Shown here piece after piece: positions 1 through 6,485 of a DNA stretch of 9,549 bases. A program made the position numbers and the translations under genes. Position 1 is the stretch's first letter; the number at the start of each line of letters is the position of its first letter. Source of the DNA: CAYWVR01 sp964461715 (lineage in GTDB: Bacteria; Planctomycetota; Phycisphaerae; FEN-1346). Where the stretch lies: positions 1 to 9,549 of the forward strand of contig CAYWVR010000065.1 in NCBI GenBank assembly GCA_964461715.1. The letters run 5' to 3'. Under the pieces are notes generated by a model, which did no database searches, was not told the DNA's origin, and saw nothing but the letters and a program-made list of their open reading frames with translations.

Positions 1-26
1 CGGTACCGCGTCGTCTGCTTTTGCCA

Positions 27-55
27 TTCACCCCTTTCCGAGGGCCGCGTATAAT
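27..55 (+). promoter_or_regulatory. Promoter of the ispE-spoVG operon
   Basis: A consensus -10 TATAAT lies at 50-55, with TTCACC at 27-32 as the -35 (4 of 6 matches to TTGACA) and a 17-base spacer. Transcription would start near position 62 and leave a leader of about 70 bases before the ispE ATG. The -10 lies inside the upstream extension of the ispE frame, which argues against any ispE start upstream of it. Confidence 0.6.
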
Positions 56-108
56 CGAGTACGAACGCCGCCGCCGGCGCACCCGCCGCGCCAGTGAGCA
101 GGAACGAG

Positions 109-135
109 ATGAGTCCGGCAGGGGCGGCACCATGA
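109..135 (+). other. Possible 8-codon upstream ORF coupled to ispE
   Basis: An ATG at 109 has AGGA at 100-103 five bases upstream and encodes MSPAGAAP. Its TGA stop (133-135) overlaps the ispE ATG (132-134) in an ATGA arrangement. This geometry would allow translational coupling into ispE, whose own Shine-Dalgarno is only AGGGG at 120-124. So short an ORF can arise by chance, so this is tentative. Confidence 0.25.
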
Positions 136-1055
136 TCGACGTCCGTGAGAGGAATCGAGCTTTCGAAGTTCGGGTGCCCGCCAAGATCAACCTCACGCTC
201 CGGGTGCTCGGGCGACGGCCGGACGGCTTCCACGAGCTGGAAAGCGTCGTGGTCGCCGTCGACTTGGCCGACACGCTCCGCTTCCACCCCGCCGCAACCC
301 TGAGTCTCGAGGTCTCGGGTCGCGAGGTCCCCCCGGGCGAGGACAACCTCGTCCTCCGGGCCGCGCGGGCGCTGGCGAAGCTCGTCCACGAGACACGCGG
401 GGCGCGGATCGAGCTGGAGAAGCGCATCCCCCCCGGGCTCGGCCTGGGGGGCGGATCGGCCGACGCCGCCGCCGCCCTCGCGGGCCTCGACGCCCTGTGG
501 GGATGCGGCCTGGCGACCGAGGCGCTCGCGGCCTTGGGGGCCGAGATCGGGAGTGACGTGCCTCTTTTCTTCTCGACGCCTGTCGCCGTGATGCGCGGCC
601 GGGGCGAGCGCATACAGCCCACCGACGCCGCCTGCCGATGGTGGGCCGCCCTCGCCTGGCCCGACTACGGTCACCCGACGGCAGAGGTGTACGCGGCCTA
701 CGACGGTCTGGAGCCGGCCTCGGACGGCCCGCCCGCGACGGCCATTCTCGCGGCGCTCGGCGGTTCGGCGGCCGAAGCGGTCCCGTTGCTCGTGAACGAT
801 CTCGAACCGGCCGCCCGGAAGGTGCAAAAGTCACAAGTCGATTTTCGTCGAATATTCAGGGAGGCCGGGGCACGGGCCGTCGGCATGACCGGCAGCGGCT
901 CGGCCTGGTTCGCCTTGGCCGACACGGCCGCCGACGCCCGACGCTGGGCCGACGCGGCCCGAACGACGGGCGCCGAGAGCCTCGTCGTCCAACTGGCCCG
1001 ACGCACGAAAGCTCAACAGGAGATACCCCCATGCAGGTCACCAACGTCACCGTGA
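132..1055 (+). CDS. ispE: 4-(cytidine 5'-diphospho)-2-C-methyl-D-erythritol kinase
   Basis: A GHMP-family kinase that phosphorylates CDP-methylerythritol with ATP in the cytoplasmic MEP route to isoprenoid precursors. The 307-residue product has the family signatures in order: PAKINLTLRVLGRRPDGFHEL from residue 16, with the catalytic Lys at 18; the ATP-binding glycine loop PPGLGLGGGSADAAAAL near 100-116; GSDVPLFF with the catalytic Asp at 142; and the C-terminal GMTGSGSAWFAL loop. Length fits the family (about 280-310). I chose the ATG at 132 because the N-terminal motif follows at the normal distance and the -10 box lies upstream. The 3' end overlaps spoVG by 25 bases, so the two are probably co-transcribed. 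In Bacillus, ispE also lies just upstream of the purR-yabJ-spoVG cluster. Confidence 0.95.
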   Translation: MIDVRERNRAFEVRVPAKINLTLRVLGRRPDGFHELESVVVAVDLADTLRFHPAATLSLEVSGREVPPGEDNLVLRAARALAKLVHETRGARIELEKRIPPGLGLGGGSADAAAALAGLDALWGCGLATEALAALGAEIGSDVPLFFSTPVAVMRGRGERIQPTDAACRWWAALAWPDYGHPTAEVYAAYDGLEPASDGPPATAILAALGGSAAEAVPLLVNDLEPAARKVQKSQVDFRRIFREAGARAVGMTGSGSAWFALADTAADARRWADAARTTGAESLVVQLARRTKAQQEIPPCRSPTSP

Positions 1056-1660
1056 AACTGTCGCCCCACTCCGCCGACCGGCTCAAGGCGTTCTGCACAA
1101 TGACCCTCGACGGGGAGTTCGTCGTGCGGGACCTCAAGGTCATCGAGGGCACCCACGGACTGTTCGTCGCCATGCCCTCCCGCAAGCTGACGGACCACTG
1201 TCCGAAGTGCGGCGGCAAGAACCATCTGCGTGCCAAGTACTGCAACGACTGCGGGAACCGGCTCTCGGAGAACCGCGTCTCGGACGAGGATGAGCAGGGC
1301 AAGCTCCACGCCGACGTCGCCCATCCCATCAACTCCGAGTGTCGCGCCCGCTTCGAGGCCGCCGTCCTCGAGGCCTACGACGAGGAACGGGCCCGGGCCG
1401 GACGGCCCGAGGAAGCCCCGCCCGCCGAGGACACACCGGCCGAGGAGGAGACGACCTCCGTCGCGGAGGCGACCGAGCCGACGCCCGCTCCCGAGGAAAC
1501 GCCCCCCGAGCCCACGCCGGAGCTCGAGCCCGCGCCGGAGCCCGAGCCGGAAGGCACAGCCGAGCCCATCATCCCGGAGTCCGAGGAGGAGATGCCCGGC
1601 AAGCCCCCGCCACCCGGCCAGGCCAAGGCCGGCCCGGAGTTCGGCGCGGGAATTATGTAG
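1031..1660 (+). CDS. spoVG: SpoVG-family protein with zinc-ribbon insert and acidic Pro/Glu tail
   Basis: SpoVG proteins are small site-specific DNA- or RNA-binding regulators. The 209-residue product has the SpoVG core in two halves: residues 1-53 (MQVTNVTVKL start, TLDGEFVVRDLKVIEG, GLFVAMPSRK) and about 95-119 (DVAHPINSECRARFEAAVLE). Between them is an insert with CPKC (57-60) and CNDC (71-74), a four-cysteine zinc ribbon absent from the Bacillus protein. Residues from about 120 to the end form a low-complexity acidic Pro/Glu tail that is likely disordered. Typical SpoVG is under 100 residues, so this one is about twice as long. AGGAGA at 1018-1023 sits 7 bases from the ATG and decides the start. 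It overlaps ispE. Family assignment is firm; the regulatory target is unknown. Confidence 0.9.
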   Translation: MQVTNVTVKLSPHSADRLKAFCTMTLDGEFVVRDLKVIEGTHGLFVAMPSRKLTDHCPKCGGKNHLRAKYCNDCGNRLSENRVSDEDEQGKLHADVAHPINSECRARFEAAVLEAYDEERARAGRPEEAPPAEDTPAEEETTSVAEATEPTPAPEETPPEPTPELEPAPEPEPEGTAEPIIPESEEEMPGKPPPPGQAKAGPEFGAGIM

Positions 1661-1672
1661 GCAGAGACCCGG

Positions 1673-1701
1673 GGCAGGCCCTTGCCATGGGCCGTTTTGC
1701 C
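1673..1701 (+). terminator. Possible terminator after spoVG
   Basis: GGCCC (1677-1681) pairs with GGGCC (1689-1693) around a 7-base loop and is followed by GTTTTG. GGCA (1673-1676) can also pair with TGCC (1698-1701) outside it. A second hairpin, CCCG-CTTG-CGGG, follows at 1704-1715. The T run has only four bases, so termination is plausible but not certain. Confidence 0.4.
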
Positions 1702-1808
1702 GTCCCGCTTGCGGGCGCTTTAGGGGCGATGGGCAAAGGCAGACGTCCCCACGCCCAAGCCGGAGAGAACGGGCCCAGGGGCGGCGAAGCTTCCGGGGCC
1801 ACATCCTC

Positions 1809-1837
1809 TTGCTTTGTGCGCAAGGCTGATGTATAGT
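1809..1837 (+). promoter_or_regulatory. ilvB promoter with dyad flanking the -10
   Basis: TTGCTT (1809-1814), a 17-base spacer and TATAGT (1832-1837) make a good sigma70-type promoter with a start near 1844. A perfect 6-base inverted repeat, GGCTGA (1824-1829) and TCAGCC (1841-1846), brackets the -10. This is a possible repressor site. Confidence 0.6.
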
Positions 1838-2013
1838 TTCTCAGCCCCCCTGAAGGGGCGGCTTACGGAGGACGGTGGTCGGCTGCGGAGGCCGGTCGCC
1901 GGGGCGCGGCGCCTCGCCGGCGTCGCGACCACGGGGTCGGGATCAGGTCCCGACTCGCAGGAACCGGGCGATTCGTCCCACCGGCGGACGCCCACGACGA
2001 AAGGAGCCGTCCC

Positions 2014-3690
2014 ATGTCCGAGCGCAACGGTGCGCACGTTCTCTTGGAAGCCCTCAAGGCCGAGGGCGTCGACGTCCTCTTCGGCATCCCCGGTGGGGCC
2101 GTCATCCCCATCCTCGACGCCCTCTACGACGACCCGGACCTTCGGTTCGTCCTGATGCGGCACGAGCAGGGCGCGGGCCACGCGGCCGACGGCTACGCTC
2201 GGGCCACCGGGCGGGTCGGCGTCTGCCTGGCCACGAGCGGCCCGGGGGCGACGAACCTCGTCACGGCCCTCGCCACCGCCAACTTCGACTCCGTGCCTAT
2301 GGTCGCCATCACCGGCCAGGTCAAAACCCACCTGATCGGCAACGATGCCTTCCAGGAGGCGGACATCACGGGCATCGCCCGTCCATGCACCAAACACACG
2401 TACCTCGTCAAGGACGTTCGGAACCTGGGCGAGGTGCTCCGGGCGGCGTTCCACATCGCCCGCACCGGCCGGCCAGGCCCCGTGCTCATCGACATCCCGT
2501 CCGACGTCTCCGTGGCGACGACCGACCGGCCCCTGCCCGACCGGGCCGAGCTCCCGGGCTACAAGCCCGTCGTCAAGGGAAACCGCCGCCAGATCCGGCG
2601 GGCCGCCGACGCCATCAACGCCTCCGAGCGGCCGGTGCTCTACGCGGGAGGCGGGGTGGTCATTGCGGGCGCCTCGGAACTCCTGACGAAGGTTGCCCGC
2701 AAGGCGAACGTGCCCGTCACCACCACGCTCATGGGCCTCGGGGCCTTCCCCGAGGACGATCCTCTGAGCCTCAAGATGCTGGGCATGCACGGGACGGCCT
2801 ACGCCAACTACGCCATCCAGGAGGCGGACCTCCTGATCGCCGTCGGCGCGCGGTTCGACGACCGCATCACCGGCGACATCCGCCACTTCGCCCCCGGCGC
2901 CACCATCATCCACATGGACGTCGACCCCTCGTCGATCTCCAAGAACATCCGGGTGGACATCCCCGTCGTGGGCGACGCGGGCAACATCCTCGAAGGGCTC
3001 CTCGAGGGCGTCGAGCGCCGCGAGCGCAAGCCCTGGATGGACCGCATCGCCGAGTGGAAGGCCAAGCACCCGCTGGCGTACGCCAACGGGGGCACATTGA
3101 AACCCCAGCACGTCGTCCAGCAGATCTGCGAGGCGTCCGAGGGCAAGGCCGTCGTCTGCACCGAGGTGGGTCAGAACCAGATGTGGGCGGCCCAGTGGTT
3201 CACCCACACCCGGCCGCGCCATTTCATCTCCTCCGGCGGGCTGGGGACGATGGGTTACGGCTTCCCCGCAGCCATCGGCGCCCAGGTCGGCCGACCCGAC
3301 GCCATCGTCGTCGACGTGGCCGGCGACGGGTCCATCCAGATGAACATCCAGGAGCTCGCCCCCGCCGTCCACGAGGGCATCCCCGTCAAGATTTGTATCC
3401 TCAACAACGGGTACCTGGGCATGGTGCGGCAGTGGCAGGAGCTCTTCTACAACCGGCGCTACGCCGGGACGGTCCTGACGGGCAACCCGGACTTCGTCCG
3501 CGTCGCCGAGGCCTACGGGGCCCGGGGACGACGGATCACAGACCCGGACGACGTCCGGCCCGCCCTGGAGGAAGCCTTCGCCGATCGCGAGGTCTGGGTC
3601 CTCGACTTCATGGTCGACGCCGAGGAGAACGTGTTCCCCATGGTCCCCGCGGGCGAGGCCATCGACCGCATGATCGGGGGCATGGCGTAA
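2014..3690 (+). CDS. ilvB: Acetolactate synthase, large catalytic subunit
   Basis: A thiamine-diphosphate and FAD enzyme that condenses two pyruvates, or pyruvate with 2-oxobutyrate, in the first common step of valine, leucine and isoleucine synthesis. The 558 residues match the family length. The N-terminal PYR domain has IPGGAV (25-30) and the cofactor-activating Glu51 in RHEQGAGHAADGYARATG, then SGPGATN (75-81) and LIGNDAFQEADITG. The central domain carries GARFDDRITG. The C-terminal PP domain has the ThDP/Mg motif GDGS (437-440) through NNGYLGMVRQWQ (464-475); Trp474 is the residue typical of true acetohydroxyacid synthases rather than catabolic relatives. AAGGAG at 2001-2006 lies 7 bases before the ATG. 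It stands alone with its own promoter; the partner ilvN lies 1.2 kb downstream beyond an opposite-strand gene. Confidence 0.97.
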   Translation: MSERNGAHVLLEALKAEGVDVLFGIPGGAVIPILDALYDDPDLRFVLMRHEQGAGHAADGYARATGRVGVCLATSGPGATNLVTALATANFDSVPMVAITGQVKTHLIGNDAFQEADITGIARPCTKHTYLVKDVRNLGEVLRAAFHIARTGRPGPVLIDIPSDVSVATTDRPLPDRAELPGYKPVVKGNRRQIRRAADAINASERPVLYAGGGVVIAGASELLTKVARKANVPVTTTLMGLGAFPEDDPLSLKMLGMHGTAYANYAIQEADLLIAVGARFDDRITGDIRHFAPGATIIHMDVDPSSISKNIRVDIPVVGDAGNILEGLLEGVERRERKPWMDRIAEWKAKHPLAYANGGTLKPQHVVQQICEASEGKAVVCTEVGQNQMWAAQWFTHTRPRHFISSGGLGTMGYGFPAAIGAQVGRPDAIVVDVAGDGSIQMNIQELAPAVHEGIPVKICILNNGYLGMVRQWQELFYNRRYAGTVLTGNPDFVRVAEAYGARGRRITDPDDVRPALEEAFADREVWVLDFMVDAEENVFPMVPAGEAIDRMIGGMA

Positions 3691-3694
3691 CGCC

Positions 3695-3772
3695 AAGGGA
3701 CGGAGGCACAGAGGGACGAAGGGCGCTGTGCCGCCTCTTCGCTCGCTCGTCCCCCGCGTGCCTCCGTCCCTT
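3695..3772. repeat. Inverted array of degenerate GGGACGAA octamers; likely bidirectional terminator
   Basis: A perfect 15-base inverted repeat, AAGGGACGGAGGCAC (3695-3709) and GTGCCTCCGTCCCTT (3758-3772), continues inward as GGGACGA (3713-3719) with TCGTCCC (3747-3753). Each arm is a degenerate 8-base tandem: GGGACGGA, GGCACAGA, GGGACGAA, GGGCGCTG on the left, and the complementary units on the right. It lies between the convergent stops of ilvB and the GH130 gene, so it could end transcription in both directions, although T runs are short (TTTG and CCTTT on the right). Confidence 0.7.
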
Positions 3773-3788
3773 TGTCCTTTCGCTTACG

Positions 3789-4724
3789 TCACGTCTCCAC
3801 GTGCTCCTCCGGCTCCAGGAGATTCAGCACGTCCTGGAGCTTCGCCACGGCCAGGCAGATGGTCGTGTCGGCGGCTCCGTAGTAGACCCAGAGTTCGTCG
3901 CCCCGAAGGAGCATGCCCGTCGGGAAGACGACGTTGGGGACGAGGCCGGCCATCTCGTAAATCGCCGAGGCCTTGAAGATGTTCTCGCGGGTGCGGCCGA
4001 TGACCTTGTGCGGCTGGTCGCGATCGAGCATCGCCGCGCCCACGCGGTAGGCCATCTGCCCGGCGTACATCTTGACGCCGTGGTAGAGGATCAGCCACCC
4101 GTTGTCGGTCTCGACGGGGGGCGGCCCGGCACCGACCTTGTGGGCGTCCCAAGCGGGCCCGGCCCCCTCCGGGAGGACGCAGTGCGGCTCGCCCCAGTGA
4201 AGGAGGTCGGGCGAGAAGGCGATCCAGATGTTCTCGATGCCCCCCCCCGCGTCCGGCCGGTGCACGACGACGAACCGCTCGCCCACCTCCCGCGGAAACA
4301 GAGCCGCGTCCTTGTTGTTCGGCGAGAAGATCAAGCCCACCCGCTCGGCCGTCTCCAGGTCCGCCGACTTCGCCAGCCCCACCGCCGCCCCCGCCGGCGA
4401 ATACGCCGTGTACGTGATGTACCAGCACTCGTGTTCCTCGAGGAAGACGACGCGCGGGTCCTCGCATCCCCAGGACTCGTAGCGCATCTTGGGCAGGCCG
4501 TGCTCCAGGAGCGGCTCCGGGGCGACCTCCCAGTCCGTGACCCCGTTCGAGCTTCGGGCCACGTAGACGTCGGAGAACCCGCTGGCGTGCTCGGCCCGCA
4601 CCAGCAGGGCCACCCTGCCGTCCTGCTCCGTGGCCCCGGGGTTGAGGACCGCCTCGGCCCGGACGGGCATGTCCTCGGACGTCAGGATGGGGTTTTCCTT
4701 GGCGCGGCGAAAGATAGGATCCAT
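3789..4724 (-). CDS. GH130-family glycoside phosphorylase (beta-mannoside phosphorylase type)
   Basis: GH130 enzymes reversibly phosphorolyse beta-mannosides such as beta-1,4-mannooligosaccharides or mannosylglucose, giving mannose 1-phosphate; some members are hydrolases. The 311-residue product fits the five-bladed propeller family. Hallmarks are NPGA (28-31), WGCEDPR (85-91) with the likely catalytic Asp89, ITYTAYS (103-109), WDAHKVGAGPPP (192-203) with Lys196, GWLILYHGV with His215, and VFPTGM. Lys196 and His215 match phosphate-site positions, which favours phosphorylase activity. I chose the ATG at 4724 because GGGGAG lies 6 bases upstream and a TACAAT box lies within the longer frame reaching 4769. 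It is convergent with ilvB and divergent from ilvN. No transporter or other glycosidase is visible nearby, so the exact substrate cannot be told. Confidence 0.88.
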   Translation of the reverse strand: MDPIFRRAKENPILTSEDMPVRAEAVLNPGATEQDGRVALLVRAEHASGFSDVYVARSSNGVTDWEVAPEPLLEHGLPKMRYESWGCEDPRVVFLEEHECWYITYTAYSPAGAAVGLAKSADLETAERVGLIFSPNNKDAALFPREVGERFVVVHRPDAGGGIENIWIAFSPDLLHWGEPHCVLPEGAGPAWDAHKVGAGPPPVETDNGWLILYHGVKMYAGQMAYRVGAAMLDRDQPHKVIGRTRENIFKASAIYEMAGLVPNVVFPTGMLLRGDELWVYYGAADTTICLAVAKLQDVLNLLEPEEHVET

Positions 4725-4758
4725 GGGCGTCTCCCCTGTGGTCTCTGAGAGCACGGGT

Positions 4759-4764
4759 ATTGTA
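4759..4764 (-). promoter_or_regulatory. Putative -10 of the GH130 gene
   Basis: On the minus strand TACAAT lies 34 bases upstream of the ATG, so the leader would be about 28 bases. At 17-base spacing the -35 would be GCCAAA, which is weak, so an activator may be needed. The near-palindrome TTGT-AC-ACAA (4760-4769) overlaps the -10, and a GGCCTG direct repeat with 12-base period lies at 4773-4790. Confidence 0.4.
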
Positions 4765-4848
4765 CACAAAAGGGCCTGTTGTTTGGCCTGAAAGAAGCCT
4801 TAAGCCGGCCCCCGGGCCCGCAGCCCTTGAATGGTCCGGGGTTTCCGC

Positions 4849-4877
4849 TTGCTGGGGGCCTCCTCAACAGGTAAAAT
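4849..4877 (+). promoter_or_regulatory. ilvNC promoter
   Basis: TTGCTG (4849-4854), a 17-base spacer and TAAAAT (4872-4877) give a good sigma70-type promoter, starting near 4884 with a leader of about 26 bases. The -35 resembles that of ilvB (TTGCTT). It shows that ilvN is transcribed independently of ilvB. Confidence 0.6.
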
Positions 4878-4909
4878 CCCGCTTCGTTTCGCGCGAGGAG
4901 CCTCGGGCC

Positions 4910-5386
4910 ATGCGCCATGTGATCAGTGCCGTCGTCGAGAACAAGCCGGGCGTCCTGGCCCACATCGCGGGCCTCTTTGCCGGGCGCGGATTCAACATCG
5001 ACAGCCTCGCCGTCGGCGAGACCGAGGATCCCACGCGCAGCCGCATGACCGTCGTGGTGCGCGGCGACGACGCGGTCCTCGAGCAGGTCCGCAAGCAGCT
5101 CGGCAAGATCATCGACGTCATCAAGGTCTCCGACTTCGCCGGCAAGGACGTCATCGAGCGGGACCTGATGCTCGTCAAGGTGGCCGCCCGCCCGGAGAAA
5201 CGGAACGAGATCTTCGAGATCACGAACGTCTTTCGCGGCAAGATCGTCGACATCGGCCCGAAGCACCTGACCGTCGAGATCGCCGGTCCCGAGAAGAAGA
5301 TCGAGGCGTTCCTCGACCTCATAAAACCCTATGGCATCCGCGAGGTGGTCCGCACGGGACGCATCGCCATGGACCGCGGCGACTGA
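4910..5386 (+). CDS. ilvN: Acetolactate synthase, small regulatory subunit
   Basis: This subunit activates IlvB and confers feedback inhibition by valine. The 158 residues match IlvH/IlvN of about 160. Residues 3-75 form the ACT domain (HVISAVVENKPGVLAHIAGL, then GRGFNIDSLAVG); about 80-158 is the C-terminal domain with DLMLVKV, ITNVFRGKIVDIG and LIKPYGIREVVRTG. Asn11, Gly14 and Asn29, at positions linked to valine feedback in E. coli IlvH, are all present, so valine sensitivity is expected. The ATG at 4910 is set by the ACT-domain start, GAGGAG at 4895-4900 (9 bases upstream), and a promoter just upstream. ilvC follows after 41 bases on the same strand. Separation from ilvB by an opposite-strand gene is unusual. 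Confidence 0.96.
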   Translation: MRHVISAVVENKPGVLAHIAGLFAGRGFNIDSLAVGETEDPTRSRMTVVVRGDDAVLEQVRKQLGKIIDVIKVSDFAGKDVIERDLMLVKVAARPEKRNEIFEITNVFRGKIVDIGPKHLTVEIAGPEKKIEAFLDLIKPYGIREVVRTGRIAMDRGD

Positions 5387-5427
5387 CCGCGCGCGGCCCG
5401 GCACGAAAACGCGAGAAGGAGAGACCC

Positions 5428-6429
5428 ATGGCCAAGGTGTACCACGACGACGACATCGACTTCGAGCCGATCCTCTCGAAGACCGTCGGCATCATCGGCT
5501 ACGGCAGCCAGGGCCACGCCCAGGCTCAGAACCTCCGCGACTCCGGCGTCCAGGTCCTGGTGGGCGAGCTCGAGGGCACCGACAACTACAAGCTGGCCGT
5601 CGAACACGGGTTCAGGCCCACCTCTGCCGCCGACGTCACTCAGCAGGCCGACCTGGTGCAGATTCTCCTGCCCGACGAGATTCAGCCGAAGGTCTATGAG
5701 GCCGAGATCGGCCCGAACCTCGAAGCGGGCAAGGCCCTCGGATTCTCGCACGGCTTCAACATCCACTTCAAGCAAATCGTGCCGCCCGAGAGCGTCGACG
5801 TCATCATGGTGGCCCCGAAGGGCCCCGGCCACACGGTCCGCGAGCAGTACGTCGACGGGGCGGGCGTGCCGGCCCTCTTCGCCGTGCATCAGGACGCCTC
5901 CGGCACGGCCCGCGACCTCGCGATGGCCTACGCCAAAGGCCTCGGCGCCGCCCGGGCGGGCGTCCTCGAGACCACCTACGCCGAGGAGACCGAGACGGAC
6001 CTCTTCGGCGAGCAGGCGGTCCTCTGCGGCGGGGTGACGAGCCTCATCAAGGCGGGCTTCAAGACCCTCGTCGACGCCGGGTACCAACCGGAGCTCGCGT
6101 ACTTCGAGGTGCTCCACGAGCTGAACCTCATCGTCAAGCTCCTCGTCCAGGGCGGACTCAGCTACATGTGGTACAGCGTGTCGAACACGGCGGAGTACGG
6201 GGGCCTGACGCGCGGCGACATGCTCATCGACGAGGCCGTGCGGGAGCGCATGAAGAAGCTCCTGGCCGACATCCAGGACGGCACCTTCGCGAAGGAGTGG
6301 GTCGAGGAGTGCCGCGCGGGCAGTAAGCGGTTCAAGGCCCTCGAAGCCGAGGAGCGCGAGCGTCACATCGAGACGGTCGGCCGCGAGCTTCGCCGCCTCA
6401 TGCCCTTCATCGACGCGAAGGAGGTCTGA
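5428..6429 (+). CDS. ilvC: Ketol-acid reductoisomerase, class I, with unusual cofactor loop
   Basis: Converts 2-acetolactate or 2-aceto-2-hydroxybutyrate to the dihydroxy acids by Mg-dependent alkyl migration and NAD(P)H reduction. The 333 residues fit the short class I form. The N-terminal Rossmann domain has GYGSQGHAQAQNLRDSG (24-40); His108 is the conserved catalytic-region His in FSHGF. The knotted helical domain carries metal ligands Asp191 and Glu195 (ETETDLFGEQ), then Glu227 and Glu231 (YFEVLHE), and Ser252 in SVSNTAEYG. The cofactor-specificity loop is odd: VGELEGTDNY (45-54), where most members have an Arg and two Ser for the NADPH 2'-phosphate; here Leu48, Thr51 and Asn53 stand instead, with acidic neighbours. 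NADH use is therefore possible. AAGGAG at 5416-5421 is 6 bases from the ATG. Confidence 0.97.
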   Translation: MAKVYHDDDIDFEPILSKTVGIIGYGSQGHAQAQNLRDSGVQVLVGELEGTDNYKLAVEHGFRPTSAADVTQQADLVQILLPDEIQPKVYEAEIGPNLEAGKALGFSHGFNIHFKQIVPPESVDVIMVAPKGPGHTVREQYVDGAGVPALFAVHQDASGTARDLAMAYAKGLGAARAGVLETTYAEETETDLFGEQAVLCGGVTSLIKAGFKTLVDAGYQPELAYFEVLHELNLIVKLLVQGGLSYMWYSVSNTAEYGGLTRGDMLIDEAVRERMKKLLADIQDGTFAKEWVEECRAGSKRFKALEAEERERHIETVGRELRRLMPFIDAKEV

Positions 6430-6485
6430 AACACGTTCAGGGCTTGAAGTTCAGGGCGACGGTTCGCACGCCCTTTGGCCGTGTT
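6430..6485. terminator. Nested dyads between convergent ilvC and the STAS gene
   Basis: AGGGCG (6453-6458) pairs with CGCCCT (6469-6474) around a 10-base loop, followed by TTGG on the plus strand. An outer dyad, AACACG (6430-6435) with CGTGTT (6480-6485), encloses it. GTTCAGGGC occurs twice (6435-6443 and 6449-6457). Position between two facing stops suggests a bidirectional terminator, but T runs are short. Confidence 0.45.

Larger units (their letters stand above)
1661..2013 (+). other. 353-base gap between spoVG and ilvB
   Basis: No gene is supported here; open frames through it are shadows of flanking genes. It holds the terminator-like hairpins at 1673-1715, a sigma70-type promoter at 1809-1837, and a predicted leader of about 170 bases. 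In that leader GGGTCGGGA (1934-1942) pairs with TCCCGACTC (1948-1956), including one G-T pair, around a TCAGG loop. CCCC-TGAA-GGGG forms a small hairpin at 1847-1858. I looked for an attenuator peptide rich in Leu, Ile or Val codons and for T-box elements and saw neither. Confidence 0.6.

Noticed and set aside
21..131. An N-terminal extension of ispE from a TTG at 21
   Set aside because: The extension covers the TATAAT -10 box and is Arg-rich; the family motif fits a start at 132.
1844..2013. A leader-peptide attenuator or T-box for ilvB
   Set aside because: There is no short ORF rich in Leu, Ile or Val codons, no T-box sequence, and no terminator with a T run just before the Shine-Dalgarno.
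1720..3696. A 658-codon minus-strand frame opposite ilvB
   Set aside because: It is antisense to a certain gene, rich in Asp, Gly and Val as antisense GC-rich frames are, and has no domain I know.
1875..4748. A 957-codon open frame on the plus strand
   Set aside because: It runs antisense to GH130 and out of frame over ilvB. Its translation is Arg/Pro/Gly-rich with no recognisable domain, as expected from a GC-rich shadow frame.
4725..4769. A longer GH130 start at 4769
   Set aside because: The TACAAT box lies within it, and the ATG at 4724 has a strong GGGGAG.
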